The notes under the pieces are model-generated. The model ran no database searches. It was given only the letters and a program-made list of their open reading frames with translations, and was not told the DNA's origin. DNA of 21,737 nucleotides from Hypsibius dujardini (taxonomy: Eukaryota > Tardigrada > Eutardigrada > Parachela > Hypsibiidae), in assembly GCA_001579985.1 (NCBI GenBank), contig LRSR01001808.1, positions 1-21,737 on the forward strand, in the 5' to 3' direction. The translations under genes and the position numbers were made by a program. Shown one piece after another: positions 1 to 10,400 of this stretch (the first letter of the stretch is position 1; each line of letters opens with the position of its first letter).

Positions 1-207
1 TTGAATTGAATAGGAAACCCGCGGAGCCATCGGGGAACTTCCGAATTTTCTCCCGCTCAAACCAGAACTCGTTTGCAAATGAAATTGTTTGCTGAAATCT
101 ATTAATTTAGTCCACTATTTGAAACAAAAAATTCAGACAGATCGGCGTGTCATCTACCGTTCGCTTCCCTTGTGAGACTAGCCGAGAAAATTTATTTCCG
201 AACGCAT

Positions 208-249
<42 letters not shown>

Positions 250-259
250 TAGACAGACA
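208..259. repeat. (GACA)n microsatellite
   Basis: Uninterrupted AGACAGAC array with two GATA-type variants at its 3' end. It produces a spurious minus-strand reading frame rich in CLSV units. No gene is seen around it (1-790). Confidence 0.9.
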
Positions 260-789
260 ACCGACAGAAAAGTATTCGCAGTACAATTTATTACGGACTG
301 ACACATTGATTTGAAAATGAATTTCTTCTAAATAAAGAAGGACATTTTGTTTTTCAGTACTTACTATTAATAAACAATAACAATCTTATTCAGCGGACAA
401 GCCACTAAAAATTCGCTGGTCGGCAATCACAACGATGCAATACGTGGACGCAGCTTGCTTTGTGTTTGTGGAAATAAGATTACGACGAGAAACAATACAG
501 ATGTTCACGAAACAATTTCACATAGAAATGCAAGTGTCAATGTTGTAAGCAAAAGTACATGCACAGAGAAGTTTCCAGTTTGCTGGAAGTAAAGTCTGGC
601 CAGGTGTTCCAAAGGACGACAGACCAAAGGTGACTCAGGTGATTACATGAGGATCAGATGTTGCTTTTGCTTCTTCTACGAGATTGCGTTCGACTTCCGA
701 CATCCTTCTCACAAGACAGCCGCTTGGTTTAATGGCATGAGTGTCGAAATAGACAAACCTAAATATATAAAAGCAACGAATTTAACTGA
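260..789. other. Intergenic DNA with no recognised feature
   Basis: No splice-consistent coding sequence, RNA gene or repeat was recognised here. The 68-codon frame at 647-853 runs into the repeat at 790 and resembles nothing known to me. Confidence 0.5.
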
Positions 790-1131
790 CATGGGAAGTA
801 CTTCAGATACCGAATTTGAAATGACCCCGCTTTATGTTGTATTCACAGTGTAAAGTGTAGATGCTTTTTGGCAAAATTTCGAAGTCGATCCCGTGAAGTT
901 TGATTGTAGAAGTGCCGATTTCCAGAAAAGGTTTTATTTGATCATTTTTGACGCTTTACTTTTTTTAAATTCAATTTGAAATCGATTGTTTTTTCCAACT
1001 TTTCGATTTTGCCAAAAGAAAGTTCTTGAAACAACAACAGTGAAATAAATTTGGAAAACCATCCTTAAATGGGCTCTTTTAATAATGCATAAAACGGCGT
1101 CATTTTTAATTCGGAATCTGAATTTTTCAAG
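790..1131. mobile_element. Short foldback/MITE-like element, copy 1
   Basis: Terminal inverted repeats: 802-836 against the complement of 1122-1088 match at 30 of 35 positions, starting TTCAGATACCGAATT and TTCAGATTCCGAATT. The inner sequence (about 920-990) is clearly similar to 17120-17196 in a second, larger copy at 16949-17597, for example TTTTATTTG followed by ATTTT in both. There is no coding capacity, so this would be a nonautonomous element. The right end overlaps the stop codon and 3' UTR of the MFSD6-like gene. I could not find a clean target duplication, so the superfamily is unassigned. Confidence 0.7.
933..938 (-). terminator. Candidate polyadenylation signal of the MFSD6-like gene
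   Basis: AATAAA on the minus strand, about 190 nt after the TGA stop. It lies inside the inverted-repeat element at 790-1131, so the mRNA 3' end may be supplied by transposon-derived DNA. Position and hexamer are seen; use is inferred. Confidence 0.4.
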
Positions 1132-3166
1132 CCACAGACAGGTAGACGGAAAACGTACGTGCCGCTGAATGATAGTTTGCCTTCGGTTTGGGCAGTTTAC
1201 GAAGCCATAAATAATGCATTATCATGTAAAGGATTCCGGCAGACAGCGAGAGACCAGCAAAGATCTGGTAGGTCAATCGGGGTTTCAAGCTGCCGAACAT
1301 GAGACCACCCAGCAGAGTCCCGATCCCACGACCTGCAATGTATTACGAACAAAGCGTTGTCACGTTGTCTATCAGTGTGTTGTGTGCTGAGTGTTGTGTG
1401 TCTGACTGTTCCTGCGTGAAGGCTTACCCAATGCGTGATGGACACATCCTATGACACCTTGAAGAGTGGCCAGATAGTCCGGTGCGACTTTCCCGCAATA
1501 TACCGAAGCAACGACCCATAGAAGAGACGTTGTAAAAGCTTCCAGAAGCTCCACGGGCAGCACCATGAAGGGATTGTAGATGATCGAGTAGAAAAAGAAG
1601 CGCACACCATACAACGCTAGGCAAATCATCAGGATCTTGGTGTGGCCACAGATGCGCATGATAAACGTGGATATGGCGACTACAGGAATGGCGGCTACAG
1701 ATGATACAAGATTGCTCATACCAAACAGCCACTTCGGCGAACCGAGTCCATCCATGAACAGGAATAGATAACTGCATAACACATAACTCAATATGAATCT
1801 TGCTGTCTGTTGTCTGTGTGTCTGTGTGTCTATCTGTTTGTCTGTCTGTCTATGTGTCTGTGCGTCTTTGTGTCTGTCTGTGTGTCTGTGTGTCTGTGTG
1901 TCTGTCTGTTTGTCTGTCTGTCTGTCTGCCTGTCTGTTTGTCTGTCTGTTTGCTGAAGTAGGTCATACTTTTCCAAGAAACCCCATGCGCAACCGGCGAA
2001 AAACATCATCAGTACGAAGATATAAACATTCGGATTCCTCAAAATACGTCCAACATTGTGCCAAATGTTCTGTTGAGCTTCCAGCAGCTTAAACCGCGTG
2101 AAGAAAGCAATCAAAGCCGCAAGCGCGTTCATGACGACGAAGATGTAGAAAGCTGGGGAGTAATCGGAAAAGTCACGTCGCTTGCTGGCCAGTCCCACGA
2201 AGAAGCTGGAAACGGGAGGGAATACTGCCATTCCAACTAATGAGAATATTCTCTGTACTCCGAGGTCTCCGCCATGATCAGCAGACATCTTATAAGCAGC
2301 CGCGTCGAGGATCGGCACGACAGTGCTGACACCTATTCCCGCCAAGAAGCGAAATGTCGCGTAGAGTAAAACGGTTTTCCATCTGGTCGTCGACGCATCG
2401 GCTTTAACACAGATTGACTGGAAATCCGTTTGAATTTCGCATTCGACAGACAAGCGATGTAACTCGCTAGCAGCCGATAAAGACGAGCAATAAGATGAAC
2501 TGAATGTGAAGTTGCTTCCCGGATTCGCAAACCGCATCAATGTCCGTTTGTTGGAGACGTTTTTTTCCTCGAACTGAAGATCGACAAATCTTCGTTCAAT
2601 CACGTTCGACAGCGCATAACACGTTGACGAATTCCGGCCTTGGTGATTAATACAGACATGAAAATCAACAGGAGCTTCGAAGGACTCATTTCCTGACTTG
2701 ACTTCGCACTTGACAAACTTCATCTGCTTCGTTGGATTATTTTGCCACTGAATTATTGGATTTTCAGTTAGGGAACAATTGTCCTTGGAGTTTGTCTTTG
2801 AAGTGAGGGAAAAGAGTTCGTTTTCCGAGGCGCATGACAACGAGCCGTCCAAGTGAATGATTCGGCGTTCGATGGTCAACGACGGCACCGCCAGCAGCAT
2901 CAGCAAATGAACAGAAATACTGAAGACATTGAATCCGATGAAAGTTATTTTATAATTTCCAATTCGATCGGCCAGAGCTCCTCCGAGGGGCGGGCCTAAA
3001 CAGCTGACGAATGGAACGATGGCGGAAATGATGGCGATTTCAGTCCAGGAAAGTCCGATAGCACGCATGTGAAGAGTCAAGAATGGATACAGAGCGGCCA
3101 TGGCTGATGCCACGATAAAATGTAATTAAATTCTTTATCACAGACAGACAAACAGACAGACAGACA

Positions 3167-3199
<33 letters not shown>

Positions 3200-3446
3200 T
3201 AAATGGACAAATAGACAGTCAGGCATTCAGGCGGAAGTCAGGTTATGCACAATCGATATTTATGACCTTACCGCCATATACCAGCAGCATGAGGAGTTTC
3301 AGCGGAACCAGTTTCCAGTTGATTTTGCATTTTGCGCGCCATGGTATGTCCACTTCGGATTTGGTCATCTCGAGAATAGGTAGTTCTTGTTGTATTGAAG
3401 CTTTTCCTTCAGGTGTAACGTTTAAATCAAATTTATCAACCGGCAT
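1127..3446 (-). CDS. MFSD6-like major facilitator superfamily transporter, complete, 4 exons
   Basis: Exons on the minus strand are 3446-3272, 3103-1969, 1771-1428 and 1332-1127, with intron phases 1, 2 and 1. All introns are GT–AG (donors GTAAGG, GTATGA, GTAAGC). The joined frame is 1860 nt, 619 aa, ending TGA. The product should be a multipass membrane protein of the MFSD6 / MFS_1-like family; its substrate cannot be read from sequence. Visible marks are a first membrane segment at the exon 1-2 join (LLVYG then [13 protein letters not shown]), the MFS motif A-like [12 protein letters not shown], and a polar loop of about 170 residues with several Cys and N-x-S/T sites between early membrane segments. 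The second half carries [28 protein letters not shown] (N made at a splice join) and [14 protein letters not shown], all resembling MFSD6. The ATG at 3446 is chosen because an in-frame TAG lies upstream with no other ATG between. The family is well supported; orthology to MFSD6 itself is inferred. Confidence 0.88.
1772..1968 (-). repeat. MFSD6-like intron 2, almost filled by a (TCTG)n microsatellite
   Basis: Of the 197 bases of this intron, about 150 (roughly 1802-1952) are TCTG/TGTC repeats with TG variants. In the transcript sense the array reads CAGA. The array begins about 16 nt inside the GTATGA donor and leaves only about 30 nt for branch point and acceptor (TATGCAG at 1778-1772). Confidence 0.9.
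3140..3208. repeat. (CAGA)n microsatellite in MFSD6-like intron 1
   Basis: Tetranucleotide CAGACAGA array with one interruption near 3166. It sits inside the 168-bp first intron (3271-3104). In the transcript sense it reads TCTG, the opposite orientation to the array in intron 2 of the same gene. It is followed by degenerate GACA/AGAC units to about 3224. Confidence 0.9.
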
Positions 3447-3907
3447 TGCAGAATGAGCGGATTCGACTTTTCCAATTTCGCGACACGATAGACATATCTA
3501 GCCTTAAAAAGTTCGAGCAGATAAAATACTCTTGCAGTTGATATTTTCGTTCAGGAACCCTGTGACAAGTTCCTTTTAGTGCTCCTCGTTCGAGTCGTTA
3601 CATCTTTATGATTTCCTTAACTCCTCTAATCTTTACGCAATCCTCAATGCTCAGAGGAAGGAAGTGTTTTACCGCAAACCGTCCCGTGATGTGATAACAA
3701 GTAATAGATCTCGAGGTGAGTCGCAGTGAGGAATCTCACAGATTGCTCTATCGCATCGTCCACCATAAAAAATTTCGAGCGTTCTCCCCTTTCCCGGAAT
3801 ATTATGAATTTTATCGGAAACAGATATCGATATCTGCTTTTTTTATTATTTTATTCGATAGATTCGGTAAACGGAATTTTGATGTAAGGCTCTAAAGATA
3901 GCTCCGG
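3447..3907. other. 5' flank of the MFSD6-like gene; no promoter motif recognised
   Basis: Presumed promoter and 5' UTR region of the minus-strand transporter gene. I see no convincing TATA box or initiator at a useful distance and no repeat. Confidence 0.4.
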
Positions 3908-4091
3908 GGATAAAAACTATCCTCTTGATAATAAATATCCCTTTCCGAAATTGCCGAGATTAAAAAGAGCCTGGGCTTAGGTCTTAAAATAAGACTGATA
4001 AATATTCTCTCGGTAGAATCCTCTTTTTGATAGATATTTCTTTCTGAAAATGGAAAAGAGCAAAAAGAGCGAAGGGCTATTTCTTAAAAAA
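3908..4091. repeat. Degenerate tandem duplication, unit about 108 bp
   Basis: The segment 3908-3987 (TATCCTCTTGATAATAAAT onwards) aligns to 4016-4091 (AATCCTCTTTTTGATAGATA onwards). Shared blocks are CCTCTT, AAATTG/AAAATG, AAAAAGAGC, GGGCT and CTTAAAA in the same order. Similarity is about 70% by eye. Confidence 0.5.
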
Positions 4092-4132
4092 AAGGACGAG
4101 ATGCCGAGGCTAGTCCTCTCCGCGGGGGAGGG

Positions 4133-4302
4133 CGAGGCTTGTTTAGGGGCCTTACAAGTTGAAGCCAGGACCCCTCATGGCAGTTCCAGGGGGTTGGCAA
4201 AGGGGCAAAATTCGTTTTGTCAAATTTAACCCAAAATTTGGTCTACGACTCATGATCATTTTGAAGCTTGCGGGAATTCGGGGATCTGATCTCAGAAACC
4301 CC
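4133..4302 (+). repeat. Dispersed repeat, solo arm of the 20.2-20.8 kb element family
   Basis: About 170 bp matching both arms of the inverted-repeat element at 20241-20769. It begins GAGGCTTGTTTAGGGG (family GGCTCGTTTAGGG), then AGGACCCCTCATGGCAG, GGCAAAGGGGCAAAATTCG, TTTTGTCAAATTTAAC, ATTTTGAAGCTT and GGGGATCTGATCTC in the same order. I find no inverted partner nearby, so this is a solo arm or truncated copy. Confidence 0.7.
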
Positions 4303-4762
4303 TCGGATTTACAAGCATTCTAAGCGAGCCTCTGAGACTTTCCTTGACCCCTAGTACGACGCATCCATGCCTGCTCAACAAGTTGACCATCGCAAGAAAT
4401 GCGGCAAACGTGATCGAACCGCACGTTTTGAGTTGAAAGTTCCTAAAAAAACTTTAGCGGTTATTCTAGAGGATTGTCTCTGCTCATAGCAAGATTGCTG
4501 CACGAGTGTTACTCTTTAGAAATAACCGTGTGCTATTTTAAATGGTTTATTTAACGTGCAGGAGCAGCTCAATTGAATCAGGCTTACGAGAAGCTTAATA
4601 TAATTACAGGTTCTCTGCGTATTTGTTCTCTCTCTGGTTTTGATAATTAATAACAAAGAGCTTTCGCAAACGGAATATCGCACGGTATAGAAAACTGTAT
4701 TGAAGCAAAGTGTTCGTTTCGGCTCATCCTCCAACTAGTCGATAAATTAGCTCACTCAGGGT
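4303..4762. other. Intergenic DNA with no recognised feature
   Basis: No coding exon or repeat was recognised. The minus-strand frame at 4516-4734 (72 codons) has no family resemblance. Confidence 0.4.
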
Positions 4763-4868
4763 TTCTCTTTGATGGCGAGTGCTTGATTGTTTGATTTGCT
4801 GTACTATATCCTAGTATATTATAGCACTTCTGGAAATCAAACAATCAAGCAGCTGCCATCAAAGAGAA
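4763..4868. repeat. Inverted repeat / hairpin, 35-bp arms
   Basis: Arms 4763-4797 and 4834-4868 are complementary at 32 of 35 positions (starting TTCTCTTTGATGGC), with a 36-nt AT-rich loop. The only differences are three adjacent bases in the middle of each arm. It is probably a small palindromic MITE; no clean target duplication was recognised. Confidence 0.75.
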
Positions 4869-4919
4869 TCGGGTTTCCATACACACCAAATCAAACCGTT
4901 CAACTCACTCCGTTCAACT

Positions 4920-5472
4920 TAGGGATACCGATTACGCTGATTAAACGGTTTAACCGCGGTTTGAACCGAACCGCCTGACGCGGTTTGTAAATTTAACCGA
5001 ACCGTTTTAAACCGGTTAGGGTTTCGAACCGCCTTAAATTAACCGGTTAGCGTTTGGAGCCGCGTCAAACCGAACCGTTTACCCGTTACGAACCGTTATG
5101 AACCTTATTCACGAGTAAAAATAAAAACAAGTTCAGTCTGGACAGGGAATTGACTCAATTAGTCACAAGGGTAGCACGCCTAGTTTACCTTAACATTCTC
5201 AGGCACTAATGTGCAGCAATTGCTAGTGAAGTTGCAACCTTCTGCTTTTCGTGACAATGGGAACAATAACATTTTTTGCTCAAATCACTGATTTAACTAC
5301 GTGACCGGTTAACCGCGGTTCAACCCGGTTTGAACCGCCTGGGTCAGTTCGAAACTTTAACCGAACTGCGTAGGTCGGTTTGGAGATTTAACCGGGAAAA
5401 GCTAACTGGTTAGGCATCTGAACCGCGCAATAACGGAACCGAACCGAACCGCCTGTGAAATCGGCATCCTTA
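4920..5472. mobile_element. hAT-like nonautonomous element with 8-bp target duplication
   Basis: The ends are TAGGGATACCGATT at 4920-4933 and, complemented, TAAGGATGCCGATT at 5472-5459 (12 of 14 identical). They are flanked by the same 8 bp, GTTCAACT, at 4912-4919 and 5473-5480. An 8-bp duplication with TAGGG-type termini is typical of the hAT superfamily. The interior (553 bp in all) has no transposase. It carries two blocks, about 4940-5105 and 5300-5455, packed with AACCG/CGGTT words in both orientations, able to fold on themselves and on each other. Confidence 0.82.
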
Positions 5473-5480
5473 GTTCAACT

Positions 5481-5680
5481 GTTGGAATGTGCATTTTTAA
5501 CCCAATTTCAAATGTGCGATCGCCGATTTCTAAGACGAATCAATTGCCAAAACAGTAACAACGTTTATTCAGGCTCCCATTTTTTAAACTGTTTGAAATT
5601 CCGCCAAAATAGTTAGCGTGTTGTTTTGGTTTTTTTTTTTAACTTGTGTCGCTTAATTTTTTACATTTTGCAATACGCCA
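5481..5680. other. Short spacer between two elements
   Basis: AT-rich, with a T10 tract near 5631-5640. No feature was recognised. Confidence 0.4.
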
Positions 5681-5684
5681 TTAA

Positions 5685-6276
5685 CCCTCTGGTAGCCGGG
5701 TGTTTTAGGTATACGGGTAATGCTGGGTCAGCCAAAGCTGGCTTAAATAGGGAAAGTACCTAATTTGAATGGTTGACATGACTAGGGTTCATTTGGCACA
5801 TTCCCTGCCCAGTTAGTGTCGTACCGCCAGGCGGCGTTGTTGCGCCTCCACACAACAATCTGACAACAGCTGACATTTTGCTAATAGGGAATCAAAACAT
5901 CTTCCTAGTGAGTTTAATTTTTTCATTGCGCTCGTGATTGCTTCTTTACTTCATTTTCAACTGGATTTCATCGGTATGGTCGTTGGCTAGAACCATTTTT
6001 AATTTCGAAGCCCGAAATTTGTTTTCAACACACACCGCAAGTTAGAATACATGCCCATTTTAGTTTAAGCCAAGTTTGGCTTAATCAGTTCTCACCACTT
6101 TTTTTTTTTTTCAAAAGTTTTTTCTACTTTATTTTTTACGGTTCTGTAAGAGGATCAAAGCAAAAAACCGTATCTAAAAAGTCTAAATGCTCGATGAGCA
6201 AATGGAGTTTGAAGGAAGAATTAAGCCAGTCTAAGCTGACTGGTACTCAATCCTGGGATGACTGGTACGCTGAGGG
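5685..6276. mobile_element. piggyBac-like nonautonomous element with TTAA ends
   Basis: TTAA at 5681-5684 and 6277-6280 flank termini CCCTCTGGTAGCC and (complement) CCCTCAGCGTACC. Subterminal inverted sequence continues inward: GGTCAGCCAAAGCTGGCTTAA on the left pairs approximately with the complement of TTAAGCCAGTCTAAGCTGACT at the right. The TTAA duplication plus a terminal CCCT is the piggyBac signature. There is no transposase frame, so this is a MITE. Confidence 0.72.
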
Positions 6277-6280
6277 TTAA

Positions 6281-6786
6281 AATCCTTGCGGAATGTGTTT
6301 ACGTACAGCGTGAATTTTTGTTCTTGCAGTGAAACTTTCTACAGTTCGCTAAAACTCTCTAACAACATGCAAAAAACGCGCGAGATTAAGCACGCACGCG
6401 AACACGCCTTATCACCCGCATATCTCTGTTCTTTTCACTTTTTTTATATATTTAATCTGTGGTAAATCCAATAACAATTCATTACACATCCGGGGGTATA
6501 ATTTGAAGCCGGGCAGCAGGCAGCACAACACTGATGATTGAGCTATCGCTGCGGAAAAAAAACACCCATAACAATTAAGTAACGTGTGAGCATGTTTCTG
6601 TCTGCGTAAGATTGGTCGCGTTCTACGCAGGGAAAAAGCAAGCATCGACACTCTCTTTGAATGGCAAAAAGAAGAACATGTCTGGTGGCAGCATTTCTGG
6701 CAGGTTGTTGCTTCTTTTTAGAAAAAATATAATATCTGAATCTGAAAGTTCGCACGTAGGAGCAATCGGTGTGTGCACATGCTCGA
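6281..6786 (-). other. 3' flank and presumed 3' UTR of the DM13 gene
   Basis: Downstream of the TAG at 6789-6787. The closest polyadenylation-like hexamer on the minus strand is ATTAAA at 6456-6451, about 330 nt past the stop. No other gene was recognised. Confidence 0.35.
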
Positions 6787-7427
6787 CTACCACATGGACC
6801 CGGCGCTGAGGAGCGGTTGGTTCTTGGACGCCGGCGCGAGTCCCGAAAGATCCTGACCGAATATCACATGCCCGAAATCGAGCTGCAAAATGAGTGCGGA
6901 CATTTTTTAGAACTGACGAAAATGAAAATGAACATGCAAAAACCTCATCCAGGCACGTGGCGCCATCGTGATTAAAAGTGGATGTGGTGTACCTTATAGT
7001 CTGCACAGTAAATGCTGAGGGCCTTGTAGTCAGACAGTTTGGTTCCGGGGTTCAGACGCAGGACAATATTCTTGCCGTCGTAACCGAGAATGCCGTCTTT
7101 GCTGCCCCATTCGTCTCCGAGACGCTCCAGGGGCTCTTCAATTTCCTGACTTTTTGACAGGACGAACCGTCCGTCTGTCAAGGTAATTAGCGTTAATGTC
7201 GATTAGCGCGGAAATACCCGAAGAAATGTCGAAAAGCGACCCGAGGAAAAGTGAGTTCTGGCACGAGACTTTTTCATCGTAAAAATAAGGCACCACACAG
7301 AAACACAGACCGCCAAGACAGGCAGACAGACAGACAGACAAACACACACACAGACAGACAGACACACACAGACACACAGACACACAGACAAACAGACGGA
7401 CAGACAGATAGACAAACAGACAGACAC

Positions 7428-7470
<43 letters not shown>

Positions 7471-10400
7471 GGCAGAGACTCACCCAGACAGACAGCAGAC
7501 AGATAGGCAGAGAGAGTTCATCAGCTCTTCTCTTTTGTAACTAGATCATTTACCGTTGCTGGTGCCGTCATAGGTGAGGTTCTTAAGGAAAAGGGTCTGC
7601 TCATCAAGCGCGTAGAGCTCTCCTGTGACGTTGTGGCCGAGGGTGAGGAAAGAGCCGAGCTTCTTGGCGTTCTTCATGTTGACCTTGGAAGACATGAGGC
7701 TAAACGCGGGAGCTGGCTTGTCGGCCGCGGGGAAGAAAACGTGCCCGAAATCGAGCTTGTACTTGGCGCAGTAGACGGCGAACCCGGTGTAGTCCTTAAG
7801 GCTGGAGCCCTGGTTGAGGTTGATGAAGACATCCTGGCCGAAGTACTTCCGGAGGGGGCCCAAGTTACCGCGCTCATCACCAACGATATCAGCGGGTTCA
7901 GAAATAACGTTCGGCTTGCGAGTCAGAATAAATTGACCATCTGGAAAAAAACAACGCCACACTCTTTATATAAGTTTAGTGTTATCTGAAATATTTTTTA
8001 GATATTTTAAATGCCGGAAAATCTGTTAATCGTTTTAAATAAACAAAATAACATTATTTTATTTTTGAAAATTGAAAAAAATCGATGTCGATGTTTTAAA
8101 GCATTGTTCAATTTAAAGTTGTTATAGGAAGTCTTAAAGTTGATTTAATTAAAATATATGAACTTCAAGAGTAACTAATAGAACTTAAATTAAACAGTTT
8201 TTTAAAACATCGAAAAAAAGGAGAATTAAAAAAAAAGAATTTTTTCTAGGGAAAATATTTTGGCGTTTTAATATTTAAATTGTCTCCGTTTTCTTGCAAA
8301 GTTGAAATGTATTTTATTTTTCACTGTACGTGGAAGTAAGTTATTCAGACAAGATCATTTATCACCCAGCCCTCGCAAACACGATTGAGTAGTGACAAAT
8401 GTTTACCGGTATTATTTCCGACTGATTGGAATGTGTGATTTATGGGCAGTCTACGCGCCTGTCTCTTAAGGGCAATTTGGCGTTCCTTAACACCCATGAA
8501 GAAGAAAAAATGGCGGATTGGAATGTTTGTCGTTGTGTGTCTGTGTGTCTGTGTGTGCTGTGTTTTCTTTTAACGGCCAACAACAAAAACACACACACAC
8601 GCAAAAAACGCGGCGACTGTGCGTATTGCATAAATGCCTGAATGTCTCGCTGCTTGAGCTCTTACCGGGACTCATGCCGTCGTAGGTGAAGCGTGTGATG
8701 AGGATTGTGTTGTCGTCGACACGGAAAACCGTTCCGGTTGTGTTGTGGACTTGTCCGTTGGTCAGCTGTCCGAGCGCCACCGGAGTGCTACGGCGCCGAA
8801 CGGCGTGCGGCATCTTGGGGAGACGTTTGGGGAAAACCAGCGTACCAAACACCACCTGCAACAATCATTTGAATTATTTTTTGTAAAGAGAAACAAGTTG
8901 CCGAGTTTACTTTTGACGAATCATTTTAGCAAAAAAGTTGCCAAATTAACGTGCACTTGCGCGTCCTTGGAAAACTCGTTTAACTAATCTTAAGGTAAAC
9001 TTAAGGTTGTGTAATTAAGCCCGTTGTCGTTTTAATGGAGAAAGAACAAATTATCGTCAACCCAGAATTGAATTCATTCCTCACTGCATCTATCATTATT
9101 TTAGCCCAAGGCAATAATAATAAATCTGTCACAGAATCGTGAACGTTGTTCTTGAAAAGGTTAATTTACATGCCTCTTTTAATGTCTCCGCTCATTAAAG
9201 CAGCCGAAGGAGAGAAAAAAGGGTGCACACACACACACGCACTTACGTTGTATTTGGCGCAATAAACGGCAAATCCTTTGTACATGGAGAGCTTGGCGCC
9301 CTGCTTCAGGCTCAGAATGACATCCATGTCGCGGTACTGCACCATGGGATTAGTCGTGCCGTCCTCGTCGCGCAGGAGCTCGTGGGTCTCGTTGATCTTC
9401 GACGGATCCTTGAAGAGGACAAACTGACCGTCTAAAATAAGAGAAAAAAGTCATAAAAAACATAAAGGTCATAAAAAACATAAAGGTCATAAAAAAAGAA
9501 AGGTCATAAAAAAGCGTTATTAATATTGTATAAAAATATGTTTTTAAGCGAAATACAGACACAACCAAAAGTCAGTGCAGTGAATAATGACTTTTCACTT
9601 TCCTTCAATGACAATGAGAAGATTATAATGTGTGTCCGTGTTTGGTCGTCGGAGAATGAGAGACACGGCTGTTTCTCATATTCAATCGAGCTCTTTTTGC
9701 GTCGGTGCGTCTGCTGTGTGTGTGTGTGCGTGTGAGGTGAAAGCGTTGGCGGACTTTATGGAGCAACAAACCTTCACTCATTCCGTCGTAATTGAAGTTC
9801 TTGAGGAGAAGAGTGCTCTCGTCGATGGCCAGCACGTCACCGGTGACGCCATGCAGAACGGTGGTCAGCTTGCCGAGCGGCACCATGCTGCGCACCATCG
9901 GCTTCGGGTACTTGCCAAACACAACGTGACCGAAGTCGACCTGAAAAAAAGGTTGCAAAGCGTTAAAATAAGTAAAAAAAAAGTTAAAAAATGTGAATGC
10001 CAAATTATTTTTTTACCTGATGACCTTTTAATGTGATTAAAAAATGTACCTTGTATTTATTGCAGTACACGGAGAGGGTTTTGTAGTCGGCCAAGGTCGT
10101 GCCCGGGCGCAGACGCAGCCGGATGTCCTCGTTCATGTAAGTTCCCAGGGGTTCTTTGCTGCCGAGCTCGTCAGCCAAGTACTCGAAGGGCTCCTCGACA
10201 TTCTCCGTTTTGGTCAGGATGAAAAAGGCATCCTCACTCTCGCCGTCGTAGACAAAGCTCTTGATCACCAGTGTGTGGTCGTCCTCGGCGTAGACCTCAC
10301 CGTTGATGCCGTGCGCCAACGTCTCGAAAGTACCCAGCCACTCCAGACCGTCTTGTTGGGCGTGGCTCACCACCAAAAGCGCGCCTAAATTAAAATGTAA

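Noticed and set aside
7251-7544. Open frames made of TDRQ or CLSV repeats, also at 107-304, 1793-2092, 7138-7483, 11816-12279 and elsewhere
   Set aside because: They are translations of TCTG/CAGA and TG microsatellites. A tetranucleotide repeat without stop codons stays open in several frames, and parts of these lie inside introns.
7633-10388. Plus-strand frames of 114-134 codons at 7633-7989, 9632-10036 and 10044-10388
   Set aside because: Each overlaps a GC-rich DM13 exon on the opposite strand and has no recognisable domain; they are antisense shadows.
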